Shown here: in pieces, positions 46,554-54,721 of the stretch
How the letters are laid out: every line of letters starts with the position of its first letter
Numbering within the stretch: position 1 is the stretch's first letter
Origin: Actinomycetota bacterium
GTDB lineage: Bacteria > Actinomycetota > Aquicultoria > Aquicultorales > Aquicultoraceae
DNA: 64,000 bases
Assembly: GCA_018333515.1 (NCBI GenBank)
Contig: JAGXSZ010000030.1
Location: forward strand, 126,501-190,500
Direction of reading: 5' to 3'
The notes under the pieces: model-generated
What the model was told of the DNA's origin: nothing
The model's database searches: none
The model's input: only the letters and a program-made list of their open reading frames with translations
Position numbers and translations under genes: made by a program

Positions 46554-46583
46554 AACCCTCTTTCGATTAATAAATAAACAAAC

Positions 46584-46644
46584 GGTTGCAAAGCAACCTA
46601 CCTCCTGTTATAGTTGTGACGTCAAAAATGCACAATAAGTGCAT
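46584..46644. promoter_or_regulatory. Two palindromes upstream of XRE regulator
   Basis: GGTTGC-AAA-GCAACC (46584-46598) and ATGCAC-AATAA-GTGCAT (46628-46644) are both perfect 6-bp-arm palindromes in the 200 bp before the XRE-family gene. They are good candidates for its operators. Confidence 0.5.
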
Positions 46645-46751
46645 GAGTAAAAACGCGGCAAATATTCTAAACATGCTGGTAGAATTTGCCGATAACATCG
46701 TTACGAAAGCATGGCGGTGAACATACCGCACTCGTTGTAAAGGACTCTGAA

Positions 46752-47102
46752 ATGTATGAGCAAGATGTAGGCTGGCGACTCAGACACGTTAGGGAGAGCC
46801 GAGATTTGAGCCGCAAAGATATCGAGATCTCAACGAAGGGTGAGTTCAAGGAATCGATACTCGCCATGTATGAGAACGGGAGGCGTAGAATTCCCATGCC
46901 GCGCCTGAAGCAGCTTGCCGATTTTTATGGCATCTCTGTCGCTTGGCTTATGGGCGAGGCAACCGCACAGAGCAACGATGAGAAGGTCAACATCGAAGCG
47001 TTGCTCATGGCGGACCCGAGTTTCTCCGCCGACGAGCGGCGGCTCATGCTCGACGTGCTCGAGATTATAAAAGCGAAACGTAGGGCCGAAGGTAAAGAGT
47101 AA
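46752..47102 (+). CDS. XRE-family HTH regulator (ImmR-like)
   Basis: A 116-residue protein with an N-terminal XRE helix-turn-helix (WRLRHVRESRDLSRKDIE, SILAMYENGRRRIPMPRLKQLADFY) and a helical C-terminal part. ATG 46752 follows AAAGGA; a longer frame from 46686 is not favoured. It lies 11 bp before an ImmA/IrrE peptidase gene. In ImmR/ImmA pairs the peptidase cleaves the repressor. Confidence 0.88.
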   Translation: MYEQDVGWRLRHVRESRDLSRKDIEISTKGEFKESILAMYENGRRRIPMPRLKQLADFYGISVAWLMGEATAQSNDEKVNIEALLMADPSFSADERRLMLDVLEIIKAKRRAEGKE

Positions 47103-47113
47103 GGCGGTGCCCC

Positions 47114-47626
47114 ATGCCCATCTACACACACAACCACATCAAAGAACAGGCCAACAACCTGATAAAAGAGTGCAACATCACACAACTCCCGGTCGACGTG
47201 CGCGGGATAGCGCAACGGCTGGGCATCGAGGTTGTCGAGATGTCGAACGATAGCTGGTTTTACGGTATGCTTACGCGATACCACGACGATTTCTATATTA
47301 TAATAAACAAGATGATGCCCGAGAGCCGCAAGCGATTTACTATCGCCCATGAGCTTGGGCACTACAGACTCCACATCGATGATCTTGCCTACCAGAGAAG
47401 TGCGGACAAAGACCACTATCACAGGGAGGCCGATGTCTTCGCGCTGGAGCTTTGTATCCCCACATCGTTATTGAAACAAGAAGCCCGCAGTTGGTTTAAC
47501 GACCACAAGTTCTTGGCCGACCTCTTTAATGTCAGCGAAGTCTTGATGGTCAAGAAGATGGAAGACCTCGAACTTATACCGAAAGGCAAGTACAACTGGG
47601 ATTACGTCCAGTGGAAGGCCGTCTAA
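47114..47626 (+). CDS. ImmA/IrrE-family metallopeptidase
   Basis: A 170-residue zinc protease with FTIAHELGHYRLH (HExxH) and a downstream READVFALELCIP (third ligand Glu and helix). It probably cleaves the partner XRE regulator in response to stress. No phage or integrative-element genes surround it, so the pair may be a chromosomal stress switch. Confidence 0.9.
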   Translation: MPIYTHNHIKEQANNLIKECNITQLPVDVRGIAQRLGIEVVEMSNDSWFYGMLTRYHDDFYIIINKMMPESRKRFTIAHELGHYRLHIDDLAYQRSADKDHYHREADVFALELCIPTSLLKQEARSWFNDHKFLADLFNVSEVLMVKKMEDLELIPKGKYNWDYVQWKAV

Positions 47627-47764
47627 GAGCGACGCTCTCTCTCTTTGCTTAAACATACGATGGTGTGCCGAAGCCAACAGTACCCGCTAGCCCTGCCAAC
47701 TGGGGCGCGATATTATTTGCGCATGCCGATGCGCTATGGTAAACTGTCGCCAAATCATATACGT

Positions 47765-47990
47765 CCCAGGTGACGTGCGACCGACATAAAGAATGGTCAG
47801 CGTAGAATAGGGAAGCTGGTGAAAGTCCAGCGCGAGCCCGTCACTGTAATCGGGGAGCGAACCATAGAGTGCCACCGGCAAGAGCGGGGTGAAATCCGCA
47901 AAGGCCGGGAAGGCGTGGCAAGCGAAGATCCGGAAGCCAGGAGACCTGCCTGGGACATGCAAGGGAGACCACTTCCGAGGCCGGAGTGGG
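47765..47990 (+). promoter_or_regulatory. Cobalamin (B12) riboswitch
   Basis: The conserved pieces are in order: an early stem near 47768, GGGAAGCTGGTGAAAGTCC, CACTGTAATCGGGGAGC, GCCACCGGC, a GCGGGGTGAA stretch, and the B12 box GCCAGGAGACCTGCC near 47937-47951. It precedes cbiM and the cobalt uptake genes, the expected target. Confidence 0.92.
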
Positions 47991-47994
47991 CTGG

Positions 47995-48027
47995 TAAGCC
48001 TTGGTCGATAATGGCCGGGCTTTTTTT
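47995..48027 (+). terminator. Riboswitch-controlled intrinsic terminator
   Basis: AAGCC and GGTC pair with GGCC and GGCTT around a short loop, directly followed by seven T residues (48021-48027). Its position just after the B12 riboswitch and before cbiM fits transcriptional off-control when B12 is bound. Confidence 0.75.
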
Positions 48028-48083
48028 GTGTGGTTGGTGAGTCCTCGTTTTCAGCAGCCGCTCATATATCAAAGGGGGTCAAA

Positions 48084-48860
48084 GTGAAACGTTTAGCAGC
48101 GGTTCTTACGTTGTCGGTCGCGATGCTCGGCATGGGCGCCGCTCCCGCGTACGCCATGCATATCGCGGAAGGCATACTCCCGCTTTCGTGGGCCGGAGTA
48201 TGGTATTTGGTCGCTCTCCCGTTCGTCGTCTACGGGGTTCGGGAGATGCGTCGAAAGAGCCGGAGCATGCCGGCGTACCTGCCTCTTATGGGGATGATGT
48301 CGGCGGCGGTCTTTATCATATCGGCGATGCCGATACCGGTGCCCTCGGCCGGCACTTGCTCACACCCCGCCGGCACGGGTTTGGCCGCCATCATCATCGG
48401 GCCTTTTGCTACCGTTATCGCGACCTCGGTCGCGCTCCTGATACAGGCTCTGTTTCTCGCGCACGGCGGCATCACCACCTGGGGAGCGGATATTCTGTCG
48501 ATGGGCGTCGCCGGGTCGTTCTCGGGGTTTCTTGTCTTTAAGTTATTGGTGCGTCTTAAGGCGCCGCTGACCGTCGCCGCTTTTTCCGCGGGGGTCATCG
48601 CTGATTGGGCGACGTATACGACGACCGCGCTCGAGTTGGCGCTGGGCTTGGGCAGCTTACAGGGTTTTGCCGGCATGTTCAAGGCCATTCTTATCGCCTT
48701 TATTCCAACGCAACTGCCCATAGGAATCTTGGAAGGCTTCGCGGCGGCCGGTTTCTTCGCCTTCATGTTGAGCAGGAGACCGGATATTTTGGTCAAGCTC
48801 GGCATTATCGACCAAGCGCCGCAAACGGGAAGGGGGATTCCTCATGAGCGGGCAGTTTAG
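48084..48860 (+). CDS. cbiM: Cobalt ECF transporter S component CbiM
   Basis: A 258-residue membrane protein. A signal peptide ending in AYA is followed by MHIAEGILPLSW, whose new N-terminal Met-His binds the metal in CbiM/NikM. GTG 48084 is chosen for the AAAGGGGG site; an in-frame start at 48030 would overlap the terminator U-tract region. Under B12 riboswitch control, so cobalt rather than nickel. Confidence 0.92.
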   Translation: MKRLAAVLTLSVAMLGMGAAPAYAMHIAEGILPLSWAGVWYLVALPFVVYGVREMRRKSRSMPAYLPLMGMMSAAVFIISAMPIPVPSAGTCSHPAGTGLAAIIIGPFATVIATSVALLIQALFLAHGGITTWGADILSMGVAGSFSGFLVFKLLVRLKAPLTVAAFSAGVIADWATYTTTALELALGLGSLQGFAGMFKAILIAFIPTQLPIGILEGFAAAGFFAFMLSRRPDILVKLGIIDQAPQTGRGIPHERAV

Positions 48861-49167
48861 TCGTTTTACGGGTTGGGTTTGGCGCGCGCTCTGCTTCGCG
48901 GCGTTTGCGCTTGCCGCAGGCCCGTTCACCGGGCAGGCGTTCGCCGGCGAATGGTCGGGTGTAGATGAGACCGTCGTCGAGCACTACGCGGAACAGGCCG
49001 GACGGTCCGCGCGGACGCCTTTTATCAACACCGACCAGGGAGACCTGCTACTATTTGTGTTTTTGCTCGCAGGCACCATAGGGGGGTTTATCATGGGCTA
49101 CTATTGGCGGGTTGTCTTTAAGGGTGCCGCTAAAGACCCGGAGGCGGATGGGAACAAGTCTGATTAG
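48844..49167 (+). CDS. cbiN: CbiN-like cobalt transport component
   Basis: A 107-residue protein with an N-terminal signal/membrane helix, a short extracytoplasmic loop (VDETVVEHYAEQAGRSA) and a second helix (LLLFVFLLAGTIGGFIMGYY). The two-helix layout and its place between cbiM and cbiQ identify it as CbiN-like, although similarity to enteric CbiN is limited. Overlaps the end of cbiM by 17 bp. Confidence 0.7.
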   Translation: MSGQFSRFTGWVWRALCFAAFALAAGPFTGQAFAGEWSGVDETVVEHYAEQAGRSARTPFINTDQGDLLLFVFLLAGTIGGFIMGYYWRVVFKGAAKDPEADGNKSD

Positions 49168-49210
49168 AGGCTAGGGCTCGGCATGGTCAAATGCGAGCCG
49201 GAGAATATAT

Positions 49211-49996
49211 ATGCGAAGGCACAATGTCGAGATTTTCTCGGATTATTTTGCGCAAAGAAGCAATGTTTTGACGGCGATAGACGCGAGGGTGAAGTTGCTT
49301 TTCGTCCTTGCCGTTCTCGCGCTTGTCCTGGTCAGCAAGGACTTGCCGATATTTATGGCCGTTATCTTCGCGTCTTGGGGCGCCCTCGTTATGATAGGGA
49401 TTCCGCCCAAGATGGTGTTGGCGCGCCTTGCCGCTCCGTTTTTTATGGCCGGCGTGATACTTCTCCTGCAGGGGTTGTTCTTTGGTGAGACGCCGCTCTA
49501 CACTTTGGAGGCCGTGGGTTTTTCGGTTCCCTTCTACCGGGAGGGTATCGAAAAAGGGACATTGATCGCGGGCCGGGTGCTCGCCGGGACATCGTCGATT
49601 ATTTTTATAAGTATGACCACACCGCTCCACAAAATATTGGCCGCGCTCAAGTTTTTAAGGGTTTCCGAGGAATGGCTGGCCGTTCTCGCGTTCGCTTACC
49701 GTTATATTTTCGTCTTTATCGAGGAAGCGCAGAGCATTATGGACTCGCAGCGCCTTCGCCTCGGCTACCGGGGTCTCTCGACCGGATTGAGGTCTTGGGG
49801 CACGCTGGTAGGGTCGCTCTTTGCCCGCGTCTTCGACCAAGCCCAAGCGACGCACGACGCAATGGTTCTTCGGGGCTACAACGGGGCTATTTACATCGAA
49901 AGGCCGCAAAGACTACGAAGAAGCGATTTGAGTGCGGGCGCTTTGTTCTTATCGTTCTTTCTTTTATTGTCGGCGCTCGATTTTTACTGGGGGTAA
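49211..49996 (+). CDS. cbiQ: Cobalt ECF transporter T component CbiQ
   Basis: A 261-residue membrane protein with about five helices and the coupling-helix region (SQRLRLGYRGLSTGLRSWG, QATHDAMVLRGYNG) that contacts the ATPase. FAQRSNVLTAIDARVKLL at the start is typical. Ends 3 bp before cbiO. Confidence 0.92.
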   Translation: MRRHNVEIFSDYFAQRSNVLTAIDARVKLLFVLAVLALVLVSKDLPIFMAVIFASWGALVMIGIPPKMVLARLAAPFFMAGVILLLQGLFFGETPLYTLEAVGFSVPFYREGIEKGTLIAGRVLAGTSSIIFISMTTPLHKILAALKFLRVSEEWLAVLAFAYRYIFVFIEEAQSIMDSQRLRLGYRGLSTGLRSWGTLVGSLFARVFDQAQATHDAMVLRGYNGAIYIERPQRLRRSDLSAGALFLSFFLLLSALDFYWG

Positions 49997-49999
49997 CGG

Positions 50000-50854
50000 T
50001 TGTCATATCTGGAAATCAGGGACCTGGTATATATATACGATGATGGGACTCGCGCGCTTAACGGCATAAATCTCTCCATAGACGAGCGGGAGTTCATCGG
50101 CCTGCTGGCGTCTAACGGCGGCGGCAAGACGACGCTGCTCAAAGCGGTCGTCGGCCTGTTTGCGGCGCGCCCGGGGTCGATTCTCATCGACAACAAGCCG
50201 CTCTCGAAGCTCAAACGCATAGACCTGGCGCGCGCGATAGGGTTGGTCTTTCAGAACCCGAACGACCAGCTCTTTGCTACGACCGTCGAAGAGGATGTCT
50301 CCTTCGGCCCCCGAAACCTAGGGCTGACCGATGCCGAAGTCGAGAAAAGGGTCGAGACCGCCCTTGAGATGGTCGACATGCTCGCCCACCGGCGAAAACC
50401 AATCCACCATTTAAGCTTCGGCCAGCAGAAACGAGTCTGTATCGCCGGGGTGCTGGCGATGCGGCCTAGAATCTTGTTGCTGGATGAGCCCACCGCCGGC
50501 CTCGACCCCAAGAGCGAGGCGAATCTCCTTCATATACTGGGGCGACTCAACAAAGAAGCCGGTGTGACTATCGTGATGGCCACCCACATGGTCGACCTTA
50601 TCCCGCTCTTTGTCGACCGCATCTTTGTCTTGAAGGAAGGCCGGATTACCATCGAAGGCACGCCGGAGACCGTTTTTTCGAGCACGCAGGTGATGGAAGA
50701 GGTCGACCTGCGCCTCCCCTACATCACCCATCTTATAGAAGAACTCAAACACAAAGACCAACTGCCGTTCGATAAGTTGCCCCTGACGTTGAAGGACGCG
50801 CGAAGCAAGCTGGTCTCGCTGATGCCGGATAATCTCTTAAGCGGCGGCGAATGA
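50000..50854 (+). CDS. cbiO: Cobalt ECF transporter ATPase CbiO
   Basis: A 284-residue ABC ATPase. Walker A is ASNGGGKTTL (the first Gly is replaced by Ala-Ser, but GGGKTT is kept), Q-loop FQNPNDQLFATTVEEDV, signature LSFGQQKRV, Walker B ILLLDEPTAGLD and switch His in MATHMVDL. TTG start 3 bp after cbiQ. The long C-terminal tail is usual for CbiO. Confidence 0.92.
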   Translation: MSYLEIRDLVYIYDDGTRALNGINLSIDEREFIGLLASNGGGKTTLLKAVVGLFAARPGSILIDNKPLSKLKRIDLARAIGLVFQNPNDQLFATTVEEDVSFGPRNLGLTDAEVEKRVETALEMVDMLAHRRKPIHHLSFGQQKRVCIAGVLAMRPRILLLDEPTAGLDPKSEANLLHILGRLNKEAGVTIVMATHMVDLIPLFVDRIFVLKEGRITIEGTPETVFSSTQVMEEVDLRLPYITHLIEELKHKDQLPFDKLPLTLKDARSKLVSLMPDNLLSGGE

Positions 50855-50999
50855 GCTTAGTAAGACCGTTTCGCGCGCGCCTTAACCGCCCGACTGCAAG
50901 TAAAACAATTGATAAATTATCATCGAATACTGGAAACGGCGGCCACAATGCGGTAATTTATATAGAAAGACATGGTAATCCGGGATGGGAGGGAATCTT

Positions 51000-51416
51000 T
51001 TGAGGCTAGACAAGGTGAAGTTTCAAAAATCGACAGGTACTTTAGTTTTCCTACTATTGATTGCACTGGCCGCTTTTATGCTCGCGGGATGTTCGGACGG
51101 GGGCGGCGCCGAGAAAAAAGAGGGCGCGGTTACGGAAAGCGAGGGGGAAGCACAGACTGAAGGCGAAGCGGTGGAGTTGGAGCCCGAAGAGGTCAAGGAC
51201 CCGGAACTGTTGTATGTAAACAACTGCGGCGCTTGCCATGGGCATGATGGAAACGGTGTGGTCGGGCCGGCTATTCGTGGAACGTCAAAATCCGGCGAAG
51301 AAGTAGAGAAAATCATCAACGACGGTAAAGGCTCGATGCCTAAGTTTAAGGACGGCGAGTTGACCGAAGAGCAAATCAAGATAATCGCGAACCATGTCAA
51401 AACCGAATTCAAATAG
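51000..51416 (+). CDS. Monohaem cytochrome c lipoprotein
   Basis: About 138 residues. A signal with lipobox MLAGC (Cys about 30) is followed by an acidic linker (EKKEGAVTESEGEAQ) and a small cytochrome c domain with CGACH and the Met ligand in GSMPKF. It is an electron carrier on the outer face of the membrane. The TTG at 51000 has GGGAGGGA 6 bp before it; the ATG at 50985 would overlap that site. Terminated by a perfect 11-bp hairpin. Confidence 0.88.
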   Translation: MRLDKVKFQKSTGTLVFLLLIALAAFMLAGCSDGGGAEKKEGAVTESEGEAQTEGEAVELEPEEVKDPELLYVNNCGACHGHDGNGVVGPAIRGTSKSGEEVEKIINDGKGSMPKFKDGELTEEQIKIIANHVKTEFK

Positions 51417-51465
51417 ACGGTAAATCTGCTTTGAAGTCGTGCGGAACGACATAGATTAGACATAG

Positions 51466-51494
51466 GGAAAGGCCGGATATTGACCGGCCTTTCC
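51466..51494. terminator. Perfect 11-bp hairpin after cytochrome gene
   Basis: GGAAAGGCCGG pairs with CCGGCCTTTCC around ATATTGA. There is no T-run, so it may need other factors, but the stem is strong and sits 50 bp after the stop codon. Confidence 0.65.
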
Positions 51495-51615
51495 GCGTGT
51501 GCGCCCGCAATGAGATAGATCGAGATGTGACGGTCGCGAAAAGTCGTTAGCCATACCGGCCGGGGGATTGCTTACGCCCGCAGGCCGCGTTTTTTGAGAT
51601 TATTAGAATTTGGTA

Positions 51616-51645
51616 TTGACATTTATACCCCCCTAGGGTATAAAT
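51616..51645 (+). promoter_or_regulatory. Thioredoxin promoter with overlapping CsoR/CstR-type operator
   Basis: TTGACA (51616) and TATAAA (51639) are spaced by 17 bp, a near-perfect sigma-70-type promoter. Between and over the -10 lies a perfect inverted repeat, ATTTATACCC-CCCTA-GGGTATAAAT (51621-51645). The GGG/CCC palindrome is the CsoR/CstR type, and repressor binding there would block the polymerase. Confidence 0.75.
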
Positions 51646-51667
51646 GATAGGAAAGGAGTGGTGTGTA

Positions 51668-51979
51668 ATGCCTAGCAATATAACCGATGCGCAGTTTGAC
51701 GCGGAAGTGTTGAAATCAGATGTTCCTGTGATAGTCGATTTTTGGGCTCCTTGGTGCGGTCCGTGCAAGATTATCGCTCCGAGGTTGGAAGAGCTTGCGA
51801 AAGAGTACGACGGCAAGGTTAAGGTTCTTAAGCTTAACGTCGATGAAGAGCGTGAATGGGCCGGCAAGTTCGGCGTTATGAGCATCCCGACGCTGATGCT
51901 CTTTAAAGAGGGTCAGGCCGCCGGTCAAATCGTCGGGGCTGTGTCGAAGGAAGAAATCGTGCGCCGGTTTGGGCTATAG
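51668..51979 (+). CDS. Thioredoxin
   Basis: A 103-residue thioredoxin with the active site FWAPWCGPC and the cis-Pro in SIPTLMLFK. It reduces protein disulfides in the cytoplasm. ATG 51668 has AAAGGAG before it; an upstream in-frame ATG at 51644 lies inside the promoter -10 region and is rejected. Transcription starts from the operator-overlapped promoter just upstream, so it is probably induced by persulfide, metal or related stress. Confidence 0.93.
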   Translation: MPSNITDAQFDAEVLKSDVPVIVDFWAPWCGPCKIIAPRLEELAKEYDGKVKVLKLNVDEEREWAGKFGVMSIPTLMLFKEGQAAGQIVGAVSKEEIVRRFGL

Positions 51980-52079
51980 GCACTATTTGCACTACTTGCA
52001 ATACTTGTCCAACGATACGGTCTTTGTCTGGTATTTATGAAGACTTCTCCGGTTAAGCGCCGGTTGAAATGGAGGGACT

Positions 52080-52298
52080 ATGCCAACTTATCAATTTGTC
52101 TGCAACGATTGCGCCGGCGACTATGAGATATTCTTAATGAGAATGCTGCGTGACGCGGATAGAGTCTGTCCGAGCTGCGGCAGCACAAACGTACGCCAAG
52201 CGTACCGGGATTTTTTCGGCTATACCGCGTCGAGAAGTAGCGGCGGCGGCGCGGCGGGACACTCCGGCGGCGGTTGCGGAACCGGCGGTTTTCGCTGA
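52080..52298 (+). CDS. FmdB-family zinc-ribbon protein
   Basis: A 72-residue protein with the FmdB start MPTYQFVCNDCAGDYEIF and a second pair CPSCGS, giving a four-Cys zinc ribbon, then a Gly/Ser/His-rich tail (GGGAAGHSGGGCGTGG). Family members are putative regulators; the exact role is not known. Single gene between thioredoxin genes. Confidence 0.85.
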   Translation: MPTYQFVCNDCAGDYEIFLMRMLRDADRVCPSCGSTNVRQAYRDFFGYTASRSSGGGAAGHSGGGCGTGGFR

Positions 52299-52395
52299 GG
52301 ATAATCTAGCGAGCCGGCGGCTCGACTGGTAACTTAAAAATTTAAAACAGCGATTGGCACGTGAAAGATTTAACCATATCGCTTTTGAAGGCAAT

Positions 52396-52425
52396 ATTTA
52401 AGCCCTCGCTTGCGGGGGCTTAAAT
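52396..52425. terminator. Intrinsic terminator after fmdB-like gene
   Basis: Perfect 10-bp stem ATTTAAGCCC/GGGCTTAAAT with a 10-nt loop and T-rich trailing bases. Downstream of the zinc-ribbon gene. Confidence 0.7.
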
Positions 52426-52564
52426 TGTTGATGCGAATAGCGCATATAAACTAATACGCGCTTCTAGAATTATATTTATCGCGGTGTCGTGGTATACTAT
52501 GGGGGTCTATGCCACCACTCGATACAAATAACAAACTTTCCGTCGCGGTTGGGAGGAGAACACG

Positions 52565-52996
52565 TTGTTTGATAGAAATAGCACAATTAAAGTTTTGGTA
52601 ATCGCTATTCTCGTAGGAGTTTTAGCGCTATCCGTAATCGGGTGCGAGCGAAGTCAAACCCAGGGAACAAGCGGCACGACGAACCAGGGCCAAAGCGCTC
52701 AGCCGGTAGCAAGCGGTACGCCAAAGGTCATGTTCTTCTCGGCGGACTACTGACCCGCCTGCAGGGAGATAAAGCCGCTCGTGGAGCAGGTTAAGAAGGA
52801 ATATGCGGGTAAGATAAGATTCGAGACCTATGATTTGGATAATCCGGATCATATAGCGGTCGCCAACCAGTTCGGAGTTCGGTCGATACCGACACTGATA
52901 TTCATAAACAAAGACGGAGCCACCGTCAGTACGTTAATCGGGGCGCAGCCGAAAGAACTCATAGTGGAGAACGTCGAGAGAACTCTTAAGAAGTAG
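52565..52996 (+). CDS. Thioredoxin-like lipoprotein with selenocysteine (UPAC, Sec63)
   Basis: Reading the UGA at 52751-52753 as Sec joins two halves of a 143-residue protein. The N-terminal signal has a lipobox (SVIGC, Cys about 28), then a linker. MFFSADYUPACREIKPLVEQ is a thioredoxin active site with Sec in place of the first Cys of CPAC, and FGVRSIPTLIFINKDG supplies the cis-Pro. TTG start with GGGAGGAG. A GCTC-GTG-GAGC hairpin lies 21-37 nt after the UGA. It would work as a membrane-tethered extracytoplasmic thiol/selenol reductase. Adjacent to the CstR-like repressor. Confidence 0.85.
52775..52790 (+). promoter_or_regulatory. Putative bacterial SECIS hairpin
   Basis: CC-GCTC-GTG-GAGC-a-GG, starting 21 nt after the in-frame UGA. 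The stem is short (4 bp plus 2 bp across a bulge) with G in the apical loop. Position fits a bacterial SECIS; recognition is inferred. Confidence 0.45.
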
Positions 52997-53013
52997 GGAC
53001 ACGGGGGGATTGT

Positions 53014-53298
53014 ATGTACGATCGCGAGGAAGAGGCCAAACGGATAGTCACGAGGCTCAAGAGGCTTGAGGGTCAACTAAGAGGCCTCCAGCGGTTGGTT
53101 GAGATGGGCGAGGACTGCGAGAGCGTCCTGACCCAGTTCGCTGCCGCAAAAGGCGCTTTCCAGCGCGTAGGCGAGATTATTTTGGCGAGCGTCATTCGTG
53201 ATTGTATCGCAAAAGAAAGCTCCGCTGATAAAGGACCCGAGGAGAGTGTCGAATCGGCGCTCGCTTTGTTTGAGCAGTACGTAAGACATCTTCAGTAA
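53014..53298 (+). CDS. CsoR/CstR-family (DUF156) repressor, CstR-like
   Basis: A 94-residue all-helical repressor (RLKRLEGQLRGLQRLVEMGEDC start). The copper site of CsoR is Cys-His-Cys; here Cys35 and Cys64 are present, but the residue four before Cys64, where CsoR has His, is Val60. Loss of that His is the mark of persulfide-sensing CstR rather than copper-sensing CsoR. It is 17 bp after the selenothioredoxin gene, so both are probably one operon. Likely regulator of the palindromes at 2618 and 51621 (inference). Confidence 0.82.
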   Translation: MYDREEEAKRIVTRLKRLEGQLRGLQRLVEMGEDCESVLTQFAAAKGAFQRVGEIILASVIRDCIAKESSADKGPEESVESALALFEQYVRHLQ

Positions 53299-53470
53299 TA
53301 TAGCTTTTAGTCACGGTCTTGCTAGGCGATAGTAAGACCTTTGCAGTGCGCGCGCAGAGGAACAAGCGCAAGCTTTCCCGCCAGGCACGACGACCACCCT
53401 TACTAGTGACACAACATGCTGAAACATATTTGCAGAATTATTTAAGACGTGGTAAAATTCTTTTCGCGGT

Positions 53471-53543
<73 letters not shown>

Positions 53544-53550
53544 CAACAGG

Positions 53551-53582
53551 TGGGAGAGAACGACCGATGGTGTTCTCTCCCA
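53551..53582 (+). terminator. Hairpin between tRNA-Gly and tRNA-Cys
   Basis: TGGGAGAGAAC pairs perfectly with GTTCTCTCCCA over 11 bp. It may be an attenuating or processing element in the tRNA operon. Confidence 0.55.
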
Positions 53583-53593
53583 TAACTTGTAAT

Positions 53594-53665
53594 GGCGACG
53601 TGGCCGAGTGGCTTAGGCAATGGTCTGCAAAACCATCCACACCGGTTCGACTCCGGTCGTCGCCT
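53594..53665 (+). tRNA. tRNA-Cys (GCA)
   Basis: Acceptor GGCGACG pairs with CGTCGCC; anticodon stem-loop TGGTCTGCAAAACCA has GCA; T loop TTCGACT. Discriminator T; no CCA encoded. Confidence 0.93.
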
Positions 53666-53683
53666 CCAAGAAGACCCATATCG

Positions 53684-53758
<75 letters not shown>

Positions 53759-53852
53759 CACTACAGCAGGTGAGAGGTATATAGGCCTCTCACTTTTGTA
53801 TTTGAATGGGCTCCATGGTCACAGGAATCCATGAATAATTATTTTGCGTCGA

Positions 53853-54299
53853 TTATGGCATGTCTTCGGCAGGTTTTTCGCCGATTATGTGTAGCAGATC
53901 AGCCGTTCGCATTATGCTTATTCTCTGGTATTCCTTTAATTCAAGTAGGTGCCGGTCGCCGGAGATTATAAGGTCCGCATTCGCTACAAGAGCGCATTCC
54001 AAAATTCTGTTATCAGATTCGTGGGAGATTGCTGTTATTCTGGTCGTCCCCTTCACATATTCCCTGATAGCCGCTCGCATTATCTTCACAGCATCGTTTA
54101 CGTTTTCTTCTGACCAATCAAACTTGTCGCGCATAATTCTTGCGACTTCATTAATTATTTCGGGAGAGCAAATAAGGTGGATTTTACGAAGCCTTGCCAA
54201 CTCAAAACAGCTTCTTGCTGCACCAAGCCCCTTTTTCTTGCGTCCAAGGAAAGCGGCGATAAAAACGTTGGCATCAAAGACAACTCGCAGCCTATTCAT
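53853..54299 (-). CDS. PIN-domain toxin (COG1569-type)
   Basis: A 148-residue PIN RNase. Asp in VVFDANVFIAAFLG, Glu in SPEIINEVARIM and acidic residues in SDNRILECALVANADLIISGDRHLL form the metal site. It cuts RNA when not bound by its antitoxin. The start overlaps the end of the antitoxin gene, so the two are co-translated. Part of the tRNA-Val island. Confidence 0.85.
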   Translation of the reverse strand: MNRLRVVFDANVFIAAFLGRKKKGLGAARSCFELARLRKIHLICSPEIINEVARIMRDKFDWSEENVNDAVKIMRAAIREYVKGTTRITAISHESDNRILECALVANADLIISGDRHLLELKEYQRISIMRTADLLHIIGEKPAEDMP

Positions 54300-54531
54300 G
54301 TATTATCCTGTCGATGTCATCCTCGCTAATAATATTAAAGTTTTTAGCTGTTCTTTCGCCCAGTCGCTGGATTGTTTGCCATCTCACCTCGTTCAAATAA
54401 TCCTCATACACTTTAACCATCTCTCGAAACAGCTCACTCTTAGTCTTCCGTCGATCGCGGGCAAGGTCTTCATATTCCTCATAGGTTTCAGGTGGTACAG
54501 AAAATGTAAGTGTTTTACTTATACGGCCCAT
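54292..54531 (-). CDS. RHH antitoxin of the PIN pair
   Basis: A 79-residue ribbon-helix-helix protein (MGRISKTLTFSVPPETYEE, KTKSELFREMVKVYEDYL). ATG 54531 has GGAGG before it; a longer frame to 54600 is rejected. It should bind its own promoter and neutralise the PIN toxin. Confidence 0.85.
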   Translation of the reverse strand: MGRISKTLTFSVPPETYEEYEDLARDRRKTKSELFREMVKVYEDYLNEVRWQTIQRLGERTAKNFNIISEDDIDRIIHE

Positions 54532-54721
54532 AATAATGCCTCCTCTGTAAGACAGATCATTATCCATAATAATATACTTTATTGCCCAACGCTTCAACAC
54601 GGGTTTTACCTAATTTGCATGGCATTTAAGATTCTCGATTCGGGGATCGCTATCATAAATTAAGCAGCAGAGCCTGTTCAGCGACAATTAAAATTACCCA
54701 TAGGAAGAAATAATTGATGCC

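Noticed and set aside
54292-54600. Antitoxin start at 54600
   Set aside because: The extra N-terminal residues lack a ribosome site; ATG 54531 follows GGAGG and gives the usual antitoxin length.
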